DNA of 64,000 nt from Ruegeria arenilitoris (GCF_013032855.1 NZ_WQDA01000004.1:186001-250000); one strand, 5' to 3'. Numbered from the stretch's first letter, positions 44,861-53,899 are shown. The notes: a model not told the origin generated them from the sequence alone. Program-made: numbers and translations.

Positions 44861-46006
44861 TTAAAGAGCAGCCCTGAACAATCCGGTCAGGTTTTCCTCG
44901 GTCAACTCGATGGGGTTGCCACCGCACGAGGGGTCGATGATGGCACCCTTGACCAACTCCGGGATCGCTTCCTCGGTCACGCCCAGATCGGACAGCTTGC
45001 GCGGGATGCCCAGCGAGTCGTTGAACTCCTGCACGAAGGCCCGGAACCCGTCGAACCCGCCCGAAATGCCCAGATAGGCTGAAGCTGCTTCGAACCGGTC
45101 GGCGATCACAGGCGCGTTGAACTCCAGAACCGCAGGCATGCAGACCGCGTTGGTGGTGCCGTGATGGGTATTGAACACCGCGCCGATCGGGTGGCTCATG
45201 GCGTGGATCGCGCCCAGCCCCTTCTGGAAAGCCGTTGCACCCATGGCGGCCGCGCTCATCATCTGGGCGCGGGCCTCGATGTCGGTGCCATCGGCATAGG
45301 CGCGTGGCAAGTACTCCTTGACCAGCCGCATTCCTTCCAGCGCGATGCCCTGGCTCATCGGGTGGTAATGGGGGCTGGAATAGGCCTCAACGCAATGCGC
45401 AAAGGCATCCAGCCCGGTCCCGGCGGTGATGAATTTCGGCATGCCCACGGTCAGCTCGGGGTCGCAGATCACGACGGTCGGCAGCACCTTGGGGTGGAAG
45501 ATGATCTTCTTGGCATGGGTTTCCGAATTGGTGATGACGCTGGCGCGGCCCACTTCCGAGCCGGTGCCGGCCGTCGTCGGCACCGCGATGATCGGCGCGA
45601 TCGCCTCGGCGTCCGCACGGGTCCACCAATCGCCAATGTCCTCGAAATCCCAGACCGGCCGCGTCTGACCGGCCATGAAGGCAACCATCTTACCCAGATC
45701 CAGCCCCGAACCACCGCCAAACGCGATCACACCGTCATGTTCACCCGCCTTGTAGGCGGCCACACCGGCCTCGAGGTTCTTTTCATTCGGGTTCGGATCG
45801 ACCTCGCTGAACAGGCCCCGGCTCAGCCCGGCGGCCTCAAGAATGTCTAGCGTCGCGGCGGTGATCGGCAGATCGGCAAGGCCGCGGTCGGTCACCAGCA
45901 GCGGGCGCTTGATCCCAGCCGCCGCGCAGGCCTCGGGCAGTTCCTTGATGCGGCCCGCGCCGAATTTTATCGTGGTCGGATAGGACCAGTTTCCAACAAG
46001 ACTCAT
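44861..46006 (-). CDS. Iron-containing alcohol dehydrogenase
   Basis: The protein has 381 residues of the Fe-ADH (group III) family. NAD-binding is seen in GVIAFGGGSGLDLGK, TTAGTGSEVG follows, and the metal site residues are in GTGLDAFAHCVEAY (Asp and His) and MSHPIGAVFNTHHG (two His). It interconverts an alcohol and an aldehyde. It is the last gene of a catabolic operon that also has an aldehyde dehydrogenase, so a hydroxylated intermediate or side product is likely. The exact substrate is unknown. Confidence 0.93.
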   Translation of the reverse strand: MSLVGNWSYPTTIKFGAGRIKELPEACAAAGIKRPLLVTDRGLADLPITAATLDILEAAGLSRGLFSEVDPNPNEKNLEAGVAAYKAGEHDGVIAFGGGSGLDLGKMVAFMAGQTRPVWDFEDIGDWWTRADAEAIAPIIAVPTTAGTGSEVGRASVITNSETHAKKIIFHPKVLPTVVICDPELTVGMPKFITAGTGLDAFAHCVEAYSSPHYHPMSQGIALEGMRLVKEYLPRAYADGTDIEARAQMMSAAAMGATAFQKGLGAIHAMSHPIGAVFNTHHGTTNAVCMPAVLEFNAPVIADRFEAASAYLGISGGFDGFRAFVQEFNDSLGIPRKLSDLGVTEEAIPELVKGAIIDPSCGGNPIELTEENLTGLFRAAL

Positions 46007-46028
46007 GTCAGCTTTCCTTGTGTCTAAG

Positions 46029-46063
46029 GCCTGCCCCGGCGAGGGGGTCGGTCCGGGGCAGGC
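46029..46063 (-). other. Intergenic hairpin, aldehyde to alcohol dehydrogenase genes
   Basis: GCCTGCCCCGG (46029-46039) and CCGGGGCAGGC (46053-46063) form a perfect 11-bp stem around 13 bases. It is one of a series of hairpins in the larger gaps of this operon. Confidence 0.7.
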
Positions 46064-46072
46064 AAATCGTCC

Positions 46073-47455
46073 TCAGCCCGTCACCTTTTTCAGGTGGTAA
46101 GATTTGGGACGTGTCAGGTTGTGATATCCGATGATCGACAGGCCGCCGCCACGACCGGTATTCTTGCAGCCGGTCCAGCACAGACCCGGGTCCAGATAGT
46201 CGGCCCGGTTCATGAACACGGTTCCGGTTTCGATCCGGTCTCCGATGCGTTCGGCCCGCGCCACATCGCGCGTCCACAGCGAGGCGGTCAGGCCAAATTC
46301 GCTGTCGTTCATCAAGGCAATGGCCTCGTCATCCGAAGACACCTTCATGATCCCCACGACCGGGCCGAAGCTTTCGTCGCGCATCACGCGCATGTCGTGC
46401 GTGACGTTGGTCAGGATCTGCGGCGTCAGATAGGCGCCGCCGTCATCTCCGGCAAAGGTCTCGATATGCGCCACTGCACCGGCGGCCACGGCCTCGGCGA
46501 TCTGCGCGCGCACCTCGTCGGCAAAACGCACATTGGCCATCGGCCCCAGCGTCGTTTCGGGGTCCAGCGGGTTGCCCAGCTTGTAGCCCTTGACGATCTC
46601 GACCGCCTTGGCGACGAAATCGTCATACAGGCTTTCATGCACATAGATCCGCTCAATCCCGCAACAGCACTGGCCCGAGTTGAACATAGCCCCGTCGATC
46701 AGCGTCTCGACCGCCGCATCCAGATCGGCGTCATCCATGACATAGCCCGGGTCCTTGCCCCCCAACTCGGTGCTGACGGGGGTAAAGGTACCGGCCGCCG
46801 CCCGCTCCATCGCCTGCCCTCCGGCGACCGAGCCGGTGAAATTCACGAAATCGAACGCCTTGCCGGCAATCAGATCGTTGGTCACGTCATGGCTCAGGAA
46901 CAGGTTCTGGAACACGTCCTCGGGCACGCCAGCCGAGTGGAAGGCCCGCGCCATCCGCTCGCCCACCAACAAGGTCTGCGTGGCATGTTTCAGCACAACC
47001 GTATTGCCCGCGATCAAGGCCGGCGCCACAGTGTTGATCGCCGTCATGTACGGATAGTTCCAGGGCGCCACGACGAACACCACGCCATGCGGCACGCGCT
47101 TGATGTATCGCTTGAACGTCTCGTCCTCGCCCACGGCAATATCAGCCAGCGCATCGCGCGCGATGCCCGCCATATAGGTCGCGCGTTCGCTGAAACCGCC
47201 GAACTCGCCGCCATAACGCACCGGCCGCCCCATCATCCGGGCCAGTTCCGGCACGATCTCGTCATTCATCGCACCCACGGCGGCAACGCCGGCCATCACC
47301 AGATCGATCCGCTCCTGCAGGGGCCGCGCTGCCCAATCCGCCTGCGCCGCCCGCGCCTGGCCCGCTGCGGCAAATGCCGCGTCACGATCCAGCGTGTTCC
47401 GCTCGGCAAACACCGATCCGTCGATCGGCGAGATACATTTCAACACCTGACCCAT
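46073..47455 (-). CDS. Aldehyde dehydrogenase
   Basis: The protein has 460 residues. The catalytic cysteine is in FNSGQCCCGIER, the glutamate in STELGGKDPGYV, and the cofactor-binding stretch is NFTGSVAGGQAM preceded by VVAPWNYPYM. It oxidises an aldehyde with NAD(P). In the operon with a glutamine-synthetase-like ligase it may act on a gamma-glutamyl-aminoaldehyde, as PuuC does in putrescine breakdown; that match is by analogy. Confidence 0.93.
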   Translation of the reverse strand: MGQVLKCISPIDGSVFAERNTLDRDAAFAAAGQARAAQADWAARPLQERIDLVMAGVAAVGAMNDEIVPELARMMGRPVRYGGEFGGFSERATYMAGIARDALADIAVGEDETFKRYIKRVPHGVVFVVAPWNYPYMTAINTVAPALIAGNTVVLKHATQTLLVGERMARAFHSAGVPEDVFQNLFLSHDVTNDLIAGKAFDFVNFTGSVAGGQAMERAAAGTFTPVSTELGGKDPGYVMDDADLDAAVETLIDGAMFNSGQCCCGIERIYVHESLYDDFVAKAVEIVKGYKLGNPLDPETTLGPMANVRFADEVRAQIAEAVAAGAVAHIETFAGDDGGAYLTPQILTNVTHDMRVMRDESFGPVVGIMKVSSDDEAIALMNDSEFGLTASLWTRDVARAERIGDRIETGTVFMNRADYLDPGLCWTGCKNTGRGGGLSIIGYHNLTRPKSYHLKKVTG

Positions 47456-47520
47456 TGGTCACTCCATCCTCAAGCAAAGCAGACCCGCTGCTTCATCTGG
47501 CCAAAAATATTCCGGGGAGC

Positions 47521-47540
47521 GTGAGGGGCTGGCCCCTCAC
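47521..47540 (-). other. Intergenic hairpin with downstream conserved-looking motif
   Basis: GTGAGGGG and CCCCTCAC pair perfectly around CTGG. In the direction of transcription it is followed by CGGAATATTTTTGGCCAG (on the minus strand, about 47499-47516), a motif I recall as frequent between genes of Rhodobacteraceae. It may be a partial terminator between the ligase and aldehyde dehydrogenase genes. Confidence 0.6.
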
Positions 47541-47549
47541 ATCCACCCT

Positions 47550-48902
47550 CTACGCCCGCTCGAACCCGCGGGCAATCTCCCAATCGGTCACCACGCGCTC
47601 GAATTCCTCGATCTCGACCTCGGCGGCGCGGACATAGTGATCCACCACGTCATTGCCCATGGCCGCCCTCAGCATGGACGACCCATGCAACGCATCCCGC
47701 GCCGCGCGCAGGTTGCCCGGAATCATGCCCGTATCCCCCTGATAGACATCGCCCTTGGTCGGCGGCTGCAGCTCGAGCCCCTCCTCGATGCCCGCGATCC
47801 CTGCGGCCAGCATGCCCGCGATGGCCAGATAGGGGTTCATGTCCGAACCCGGAATCCGGCACTCCACCCGCACCGCCTTGGTTCCATCGCCACACAGCCG
47901 GAACCCCGCGGTGCGGTTGTCCACCGACCAGATGATCCGCGTCGGCGCAAAGGTGCCCTTCATGAACCGCTTGTAGCTGTTGATGTAGGGTGCCATGAAA
48001 CAGGTATAGTCGGGCGCGTATTTCAACAGGCCCGCCATGTAGTTTTTCATCAGGTCCGACATGCCCAGCGGATCGGCCGGGTCATAGAAGGCCGGTTGCC
48101 CGTCCGTCCACAGCGACTGATGCACATGTGACGAACTCCCGACCCGGTCATGATGCCATTTCGGCAGGAAGGTCGCTGCATGGCCGTACTGCCACGCGAT
48201 CTCCTTGACCGCGTTCTTGGCGATCGAATGATACTCGGCCGTTTGCATGGCCGGGGCATATTTGATGTTCAGTTCTTCCTGCCCGGCCTCGGCCTCGCCC
48301 TTGGAGTTTTCGACCGGAATGCCCGCATTCCAAAGGTGATTGCGGATCGGCCGCATCACATGCTCTTCTTTGGTGGTCTGAAGGATGTGGTAATCCTCGT
48401 TGTAGCCCGAGATCGGTTCCAGATCGCGGAAACCCTCCTTGCGGATCTGGTCAAAGCTCTTCTCAAAGAGGAAAAACTCCAGCTCGGTGGCGCACATCGC
48501 GTCATAGCCCATGGCCTTCAGCCGGTTGACCTGCTTCTTTAAAATAGACCGAGGCGCGTGTGGAACCTCTTCATGCGTGTGGTGATCCAGCACGTCGCAC
48601 ATCACCATCACCGTGCCCTCCAGCCACGGCACCGGGCGCAGAGTGCTGAGGTCGGGCTTCATGACATAGTCGCCATAGCCGCGCTCCCAGCTGGTCGAGG
48701 CATAGCCGTCCGGCGTCGCCATCTCGAGATCGGTGGCCAGCAGGTAGTTGCAGCAATGGGTTTCTTCCCAGGCCCCGGCCACGAAATGACCCGCGTGGAA
48801 TCGTTTGCCCATCAAGCGGCCCTGCATGTCCACCATGCAGACCAGAACAGTATCGACCGAGCCTTCGGCAACTTGGGTCTTGAGCGTGTCGAAGTTGAGC
48901 AT
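47550..48902 (-). CDS. Glutamine-synthetase-family gamma-glutamyl ligase
   Basis: The protein has 450 residues of the GS type I/III superfamily. The metal-binding ATELEFFLFEK, the EAEAGQEELNIKYAPAMQTA region and the ATP-binding HVHQSLWTDG and NRTAGFRLCG stretches are visible. Length and sequence style are nearer the PuuA-like branch than housekeeping GlnA; the adenylylation-site tyrosine region of GlnA is not evident. It would join glutamate to an amine at ATP cost. TRAP transporter and dehydrogenase genes on each side support a catabolic role. Confidence 0.9.
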   Translation of the reverse strand: MLNFDTLKTQVAEGSVDTVLVCMVDMQGRLMGKRFHAGHFVAGAWEETHCCNYLLATDLEMATPDGYASTSWERGYGDYVMKPDLSTLRPVPWLEGTVMVMCDVLDHHTHEEVPHAPRSILKKQVNRLKAMGYDAMCATELEFFLFEKSFDQIRKEGFRDLEPISGYNEDYHILQTTKEEHVMRPIRNHLWNAGIPVENSKGEAEAGQEELNIKYAPAMQTAEYHSIAKNAVKEIAWQYGHAATFLPKWHHDRVGSSSHVHQSLWTDGQPAFYDPADPLGMSDLMKNYMAGLLKYAPDYTCFMAPYINSYKRFMKGTFAPTRIIWSVDNRTAGFRLCGDGTKAVRVECRIPGSDMNPYLAIAGMLAAGIAGIEEGLELQPPTKGDVYQGDTGMIPGNLRAARDALHGSSMLRAAMGNDVVDHYVRAAEVEIEEFERVVTDWEIARGFERA

Positions 48903-48951
48903 GAGCCACCTATTTCTGCGCCGGCGCCACCTGCCGGACTGACGTTTTCGA

Positions 48952-48980
48952 CGGCCTGCCCCCGGTATGAGGGCAGGCCG
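48952..48980 (-). other. Intergenic hairpin after dctP
   Basis: CGGCCTGCCC (48952-48961) pairs perfectly with GGGCAGGCCG (48971-48980) around 9 bases. It lies just behind the binding-protein gene in the direction of transcription, as seen after nrtA. Confidence 0.7.
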
Positions 48981-48988
48981 GTTTCACC

Positions 48989-50020
48989 TTAGCCGTACCG
49001 GTAGGGACGGCCAGCCTTTTGCATGTCGGCATTGTACTTCTTGATGATCTCGACAACCTTGGCCTTGGTCTCGGACTCGGCTGCAATCTCATCCCAGAAG
49101 GCCACTGCGGCGGCTTCGACCTGCGCCCATTCTTCATCGGGGATCGAGGTCAGCTTCATTTTGTCGCCATTGACGCGCAGCGATGCCTCGCCGCCCCAAT
49201 ACCACCATTGACGGTAGTAGTGCGACTGGTCGGTGCAGACGCGGAACAGGGTCTGCAGATCTTCGGGCAGTTCGTTCCAGCGGTCCATGTTGGCAAAGAA
49301 CGACCCGGCCCAGGCGCCCGAAATGTTGTTGGTCAGGAAGTAGTTGGTCACGTCCGCCCAGCCGACGGTGTAGTCCTCGGTGATGCCCGACCACGCGATG
49401 CCGTCCAGCTCGCCGGTCTGCACGGCGACCTCGATGTCCTCCCACGGCAAGGTCACCGGGACCACGCCGAACTGCGACAGGAACCGGCCCGCCGTCGGGA
49501 AGGTGAAGACCCGCTTGCCCTGAAGGTCCGCCAAGCTATTGATCGGGTCTTTGGTGGCGAAATGGCACGGGTCCCACGCACCGGCCGAGATGTGCTTGAC
49601 GCCCACCTTGGAATACTCTTCGTCCCAGATCTCGTTCAGGCCGTACTGGTTGAACAGGACCGGCACGTCCAGAGAATAGCGCGAGGCAAACGGGAAATAG
49701 CCGCCGAACACGGTCACCTCGGTGGGCGAGGCCATCGAGTCGTCATCCGACTGCACCGCGTCGATCGTGCCGCGCTGCATGGCGCGGAACAGCTCGCCGG
49801 TGGGCACCAGCTGGTCGGCATAGAACAGCTCGATCTGCATCCGGTCGCCGGCGATCTGGTTGAACATCTTGATGGCCGGGTCGATCACATGCTCAGCCAA
49901 TGCCGGGCCGGCATAGGTCTGCATGCGCCAGCGGATCGTGGATTGCGCCAGCGCGGGCGTTGCCAGCGCGGCGGCCGGGGCTGCGGCGGCCCCTTTCAGG
50001 AATGTGCGTCTGTTCGTCAT
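48989..50020 (-). CDS. TRAP transporter substrate-binding protein (DctP family)
   Basis: The protein has 343 residues. A twin-arginine-like signal (NRRTFLKGAAAAPAAALATPALA) directs it to the periplasm. The DctP fold is seen in GELFRAMQRGTIDAVQ and WEDIEVAVQTGELDGIAWSG. The pattern is of the family with alpha-keto or amino-acid-like ligands, but the ligand cannot be named. Hairpin-flanked position in the operon suggests it is made in excess over the permease genes upstream. Confidence 0.94.
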   Translation of the reverse strand: MTNRRTFLKGAAAAPAAALATPALAQSTIRWRMQTYAGPALAEHVIDPAIKMFNQIAGDRMQIELFYADQLVPTGELFRAMQRGTIDAVQSDDDSMASPTEVTVFGGYFPFASRYSLDVPVLFNQYGLNEIWDEEYSKVGVKHISAGAWDPCHFATKDPINSLADLQGKRVFTFPTAGRFLSQFGVVPVTLPWEDIEVAVQTGELDGIAWSGITEDYTVGWADVTNYFLTNNISGAWAGSFFANMDRWNELPEDLQTLFRVCTDQSHYYRQWWYWGGEASLRVNGDKMKLTSIPDEEWAQVEAAAVAFWDEIAAESETKAKVVEIIKKYNADMQKAGRPYRYG

Positions 50021-50048
50021 CTTCTCTCTCCGTTGTCGGTTTCGATGG

Positions 50049-50090
50049 GCGAGAGACCAACCTCTCGCAGGTGCCCCGGTATGTCCGGGG
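50049..50090 (-). other. Two hairpins between dctM and dctP
   Basis: GCGAGAG/CTCTCGC (50049-50055 with 50062-50068) and CCCCGG/CCGGGG (50074-50079 with 50085-50090) fill the 70-bp gap. Together with hairpins in the other gaps they may set unequal expression along the operon. Confidence 0.6.
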
Positions 50091-51416
50091 TCATTTGTTG
50101 TAGATGTAGTCGGGCAGCCACAGCGCGATCTGCGGGAAGGTCATGATGATGGCCAGCGCCAGCGTCATCACCATCACGAAGGGCAGGATCGAGCCGTAGA
50201 TGTCGCGCAGCGAAATCTCGGGCGGGGCCATCGCCCGCATCAGGAACAGGTTATAGCCGAAGGGCGGCGTCATATAAGCGATCTGCGTGGTGATCGTGTA
50301 CAGCACCCCGTACCAGATCAGGTCAAAGCCCAGTTCCCCCACCAGCGGCACATAGAGCGGCGCCACGATCACCAGCATCGCGGTGTCGTCCAGGAAGGTG
50401 CCCATCAGGATGAAGCTCAACTGCATCAGGATCAGGATCACCCAGGGGTTCAGACCCAGCCGTTCGGTGAACAGGGTCTCGATCGCGCGCACGGCGCCCA
50501 GCCCATCGAACACCGCACCAAAGGCCAGCGCGGCCAGGATGATCCACATGAACATGCAAGTGATGCCCAGGGTCGAACGCACCGAGACCTCGAACACCTG
50601 CCGCGTCATCCGCCCTTTCAGCACGGCGGCGGCAAAAGCCGTCAGCGCACCGATGGCCGAGCTTTCGACCAGCGAGGTCCAGCCATTGACGAAGGGCACC
50701 ATCATCGCCGCGAAGATCGCCAGCGGCAGCAGTCCCGCGCGCAGCAGACGCAACTTTTCCGCCATCGGCACGTCGCGCTCTTCCTTCGACAGGGCCGGGC
50801 CGAGTTCCGGGTTTATCCGGCAGCGGATCACGATGTACAGGATGAACATCCCCGCCATCATCAGGCCCGGCAGGATGCCCGCCAACCACAGCTGCCCCAC
50901 CGGCTGACGCGCGATCATCGCATAGAGAACCAGCACCACCGACGGCGGTACCAGGATGCCCAGCGATGACCCGGCCTGGATCACTCCGGTCACCATTTTC
51001 TTATCATAGCCGCGTTTGAGCAGCTCGGGCAGCGCGATGGTGGCCCCGATGGCCATCCCCGCGACGCTGAGCCCGTTCATCGCCGAGATCAGCACCATCA
51101 ACCCGATCGTGCCGATGGCCAGCCCGCCATTCAGCCCGCCCATCCAGACATGGAACATCTTGTACAGGTCGTCGGCGATCTTGGACTCGGCCAAAACGTA
51201 ACCCATGAAGATGAACATCGGCAGCGTCAGCAGCGGGTACCATTTCATCAGCTTCATCGCGGCCGAAAACCCGATGTCATAGCCGCCGCGGTCGCCCCAC
51301 AGCAGCAGCGCCGCCACCACGGCCACGAAACCGATGGCACCGAACACGCGCTGACCGGTCAGCAGCATCAGCATCATGGTCGAGAACATCAGGATGGCGA
51401 TCAACTCATACGACAT
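50091..51416 (-). CDS. TRAP transporter large permease (DctM family)
   Basis: The protein has 441 residues with about twelve hydrophobic segments. Family stretches include GFVAVVAALLLWGDRGG, PMFIFMGYVLAES, SLGILVPPSVVLVLYA and MTPPFGYNLFLM. It carries sodium-driven substrate uptake with DctQ and DctP. Its ATG overlaps the dctQ stop (TGATG). Confidence 0.95.
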   Translation of the reverse strand: MSYELIAILMFSTMMLMLLTGQRVFGAIGFVAVVAALLLWGDRGGYDIGFSAAMKLMKWYPLLTLPMFIFMGYVLAESKIADDLYKMFHVWMGGLNGGLAIGTIGLMVLISAMNGLSVAGMAIGATIALPELLKRGYDKKMVTGVIQAGSSLGILVPPSVVLVLYAMIARQPVGQLWLAGILPGLMMAGMFILYIVIRCRINPELGPALSKEERDVPMAEKLRLLRAGLLPLAIFAAMMVPFVNGWTSLVESSAIGALTAFAAAVLKGRMTRQVFEVSVRSTLGITCMFMWIILAALAFGAVFDGLGAVRAIETLFTERLGLNPWVILILMQLSFILMGTFLDDTAMLVIVAPLYVPLVGELGFDLIWYGVLYTITTQIAYMTPPFGYNLFLMRAMAPPEISLRDIYGSILPFVMVMTLALAIIMTFPQIALWLPDYIYNK

Positions 51417-51934
51417 CAGATCACCTCGCGCGGGATGTCATCGCCCTTGAGGCGTAGAATATCTTTGAACAGTTCGGAAATGGCCTGCAGCAGCATCAGG
51501 ATCAGCCCCACGACCATGATCACTTTGATCGGCCACAGATAAGGGCGCCACGCGGTCGGGCTGCGCTCGCCATATTGCAGGGAATAACTGAGCGAGTCGA
51601 ACCCGCCATAGATCATCACGACTAGGTAGACGATCAGGAACAGCACGGTGATCGCATCGGTCCAGGCCCGCCGCCGGTGCGACCATTCGCTGTACAGAAG
51701 GTCCATCCGCACGTTCGAGCCCATCTGGATCGAATACGGCCCGCCCAGGATGTAATAGGCCACCATCGCGAACTGCGCGACTTCGAGCGTCCAGAGCGAC
51801 GGCAGGAAAAAGGTCTTCGAGATCGACGACCACAGCAGGATGCCCATCATCACGAAGATGCCGTACATGACGACACGCCCGGTCCAGCGGTTCATGCGGT
51901 CGATGACCGCAATATATCCCCGCATGAAGCTCAT
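51416..51934 (-). CDS. TRAP transporter small permease (DctQ family)
   Basis: The protein has 172 residues with four membrane segments (MYGIFVMMGILLWSSISK, LEVAQFAMVAYYILGG, AITVLFLIVYLVVMIYGG, IKVIMVVGLILMLLQAI). The length and position directly before the large permease are diagnostic for DctQ. It is the second gene of the operon, 16 bp after the amidohydrolase. Confidence 0.93.
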   Translation of the reverse strand: MSFMRGYIAVIDRMNRWTGRVVMYGIFVMMGILLWSSISKTFFLPSLWTLEVAQFAMVAYYILGGPYSIQMGSNVRMDLLYSEWSHRRRAWTDAITVLFLIVYLVVMIYGGFDSLSYSLQYGERSPTAWRPYLWPIKVIMVVGLILMLLQAISELFKDILRLKGDDIPREVI

Positions 51935-51950
51935 ACCTGCACCCCTGTCC

Positions 51951-52745
51951 TCATGTGTTCTGCCCTGCGTCGGAAAAGGTTTCGACCGTGGCGGCCAAAA
52001 TTGGCGTCAATAGCCCCACGATCCGATTGACCCCGGTCGGCGTGTCGATCAGATCATTGCGGATCTCGATCATCACGTTGGGCAAGCCCCGCGCGATACC
52101 GTGCTCACGCAGAGTGTGCGTGACACCATCCTCTGGCGAATACGGTTCGTTCAACGCCACTCTCAGCCCGCAATGCGCTGCATGGTTCAGCATGACCTGA
52201 GCCGCACGGTCATCAGAGTCATGCAATATCCCCAGTTCGAGCGCCCGGGTCTTGCCGTTGTAGATTGGTGTAAAACTGTGGATCGTAATCAGAACAGGCG
52301 GTTCTGGGCGGCGGTCCAGCGTTTGCGACAAGAGACCCCGGAACGGTTTATAAATGTCGCGAACTCGCTGGGCGCGCTGTTCCGCGGTCAGACCATGATT
52401 GCCTGGCACCGCGAACACCTCGCTGCGCGGCGGCATCGAGTCTTCCCGTTCGGGCGGACGATTGCAGTCATAGACCAGCCGACTGACCCGCGAGTGTACG
52501 AGAGGCGCATCCAGGGCGCCGGCCAGTTCAACTGCAACCTCTAGTGCCCCGATATCCCAGGCCGCGTGTGAACGGGCCGCCACGTCGTCCAACCCCAGCC
52601 CATCCAAAGCCGCAGGAATGAACCGGCTTGCGTGTTCGCACACCAGAACCGCGCGCGCCACGCCACGCGCGTTCAACACACGTGCGGCGGGCACTTCCAG
52701 AGGGGATAACAGAGATGACTCGGTCTTGGACTGCATGCGTAGCAT
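51951..52745 (-). CDS. N-formylglutamate amidohydrolase family protein
   Basis: The protein has 264 residues. Family stretches are visible: VLVCEHASRFIPA near residue 33, HAAWDIGALEVAVELAGAL, SRLVYDCNRPP, IHSFTPIYNG and the C-terminal MIEIRNDLID. Members remove the formyl or acyl group from N-acylated glutamate and form part of His or amine breakdown. As first gene of this operon it may release glutamate from a gamma-glutamyl or N-acyl intermediate. It is divergent from the RpiR regulator. Confidence 0.9.
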   Translation of the reverse strand: MLRMQSKTESSLLSPLEVPAARVLNARGVARAVLVCEHASRFIPAALDGLGLDDVAARSHAAWDIGALEVAVELAGALDAPLVHSRVSRLVYDCNRPPEREDSMPPRSEVFAVPGNHGLTAEQRAQRVRDIYKPFRGLLSQTLDRRPEPPVLITIHSFTPIYNGKTRALELGILHDSDDRAAQVMLNHAAHCGLRVALNEPYSPEDGVTHTLREHGIARGLPNVMIEIRNDLIDTPTGVNRIVGLLTPILAATVETFSDAGQNT

Positions 52746-52820
52746 TTGTTACAGTGGCCTTGAGCCTGTCAAGAAAATTTCTGTAGACAAAATTACAATC
52801 GCTCATATCCTGTAGCAAAT
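52744..52820. promoter_or_regulatory. Candidate RpiR operator: three related sites
   Basis: The word CTGTARCAAAT occurs as ATTTGTTACAG (inverted, 52744-52754), CTGTAGACAAAAT (52781-52793) and CTGTAGCAAAT (52810-52820). They fill the divergent gap between the amidohydrolase and regulator starts, so one protein could control both directions. Confidence 0.5.
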
Positions 52821-52840
52821 TGAATAATATGAGGGCACCG

Positions 52841-53716
52841 ATGGCCTCTGTCGCCAAAACGGTCAAACAACGCATTCAGGACGAACTTGAAGGCCTGACC
52901 CGCTCGGAACGGCAGCTGGGATCGGTCCTGTTGCAGGATTATCCGATGGGTGGGCTGCAATCGATCACCAAGCTGGCAGCGGCGGCACAAGTGTCCACCC
53001 CGACGGTCATTCGCATGGCGCGAAAACTGGGTTTCGATGGGTTTCCGGCGTTGCAGGAGGCGTTGCGCGAAGAAGTCGCGGCACAGATCCAAAAGCCGAT
53101 CTCGAAACGCGACGCCTGGATCGTGGATGATGAAACCGAGCATCCGATCACGCGTTTTGCCCAAGCCGTCTGGACCAACATGCGACACACACTGGAGCGG
53201 CTGGACAAGTCGATGTTCGACGCGGTGGCGCAGTTGCTGGCCGATACCGAGCGCCATTTGTATGTCGTGGGCGGCCGCATCACCCGCTCGAACGCCGACT
53301 ATCTGTTCAACCACATGCAGATCATCCGGCCCAACGTGACCATGCTGGGCAACTCGGCCAATGTATGGCCGCAATACCTGCTGGACATGGACGAAAGCTC
53401 GGTTCTGGTCATCTTCGACATCCGCCGCTACGAAGCGCATCTGGAGAAGCTGGCGCAAGTTGCGTCCGATCGCGGAGTGACCGTCGTGCTGTTCACCGAC
53501 CAATGGGGGTCGCCCATCGGCAAATCGGCCAATTATACGTTTCACGCTCTGGTCGAAGCCCCATCAAGCTGGGATTCGACGATCGCCCTTCAACTCATTT
53601 CGGAAACCCTGATCGCCGAGGTTCAGGAAGCGCGCTGGGAAGAAAGCAAAGAGCGTATCGAGGAGTTGGAGCGCTATTTCTCGACCACACGGATTTTCCG
53701 CAGCCACGAGGCGTGA
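52841..53716 (+). CDS. MurR/RpiR-family transcriptional regulator
   Basis: The protein has 291 residues from the ATG at 52841, chosen for GAGGG six bases upstream; in-frame starts at 52820 (TTG) and 52829 exist. The N-terminal HTH is seen in SITKLAAAAQVSTPTVIRMA followed by RKLGFDGFPALQEALREE. A SIS domain follows (about 125-255; LYVVGGRITRSNADYLFNHM). RpiR regulators sense phosphosugars or related small molecules, though members near TRAP operons for amines and amino acids also occur. Divergent from the catabolic operon that it most likely controls. Confidence 0.92.
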   Translation: MASVAKTVKQRIQDELEGLTRSERQLGSVLLQDYPMGGLQSITKLAAAAQVSTPTVIRMARKLGFDGFPALQEALREEVAAQIQKPISKRDAWIVDDETEHPITRFAQAVWTNMRHTLERLDKSMFDAVAQLLADTERHLYVVGGRITRSNADYLFNHMQIIRPNVTMLGNSANVWPQYLLDMDESSVLVIFDIRRYEAHLEKLAQVASDRGVTVVLFTDQWGSPIGKSANYTFHALVEAPSSWDSTIALQLISETLIAEVQEARWEESKERIEELERYFSTTRIFRSHEA

Positions 53717-53899
53717 GCCTTGGCTGCCTTCAATCCCATTGTTCCATTGGACCGCGACCTGTAGGGTGTCGGCCAACGCGAGTCTGAAACCTGCTTCCAA
53801 CCCTTGATGACTCTTTGTCTGGTGGGTTGGGTCCGACAGTGACGGACATCGCGGCGAAACGACCCGGGCAAGTGGTCGAAAAACCAAGAGGCCGAGCCA

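Noticed and set aside
46094..47524. A 476-codon open frame on the plus strand
   Set aside because: It is antisense to the aldehyde dehydrogenase, whose catalytic motifs are complete; the antisense product is His/Arg-rich without a known fold.
49019..50969. Long plus-strand frames opposite the TRAP genes
   Set aside because: They are antisense to dctP and dctM and consist of His/Arg/Gln-rich sequence typical of shadows.
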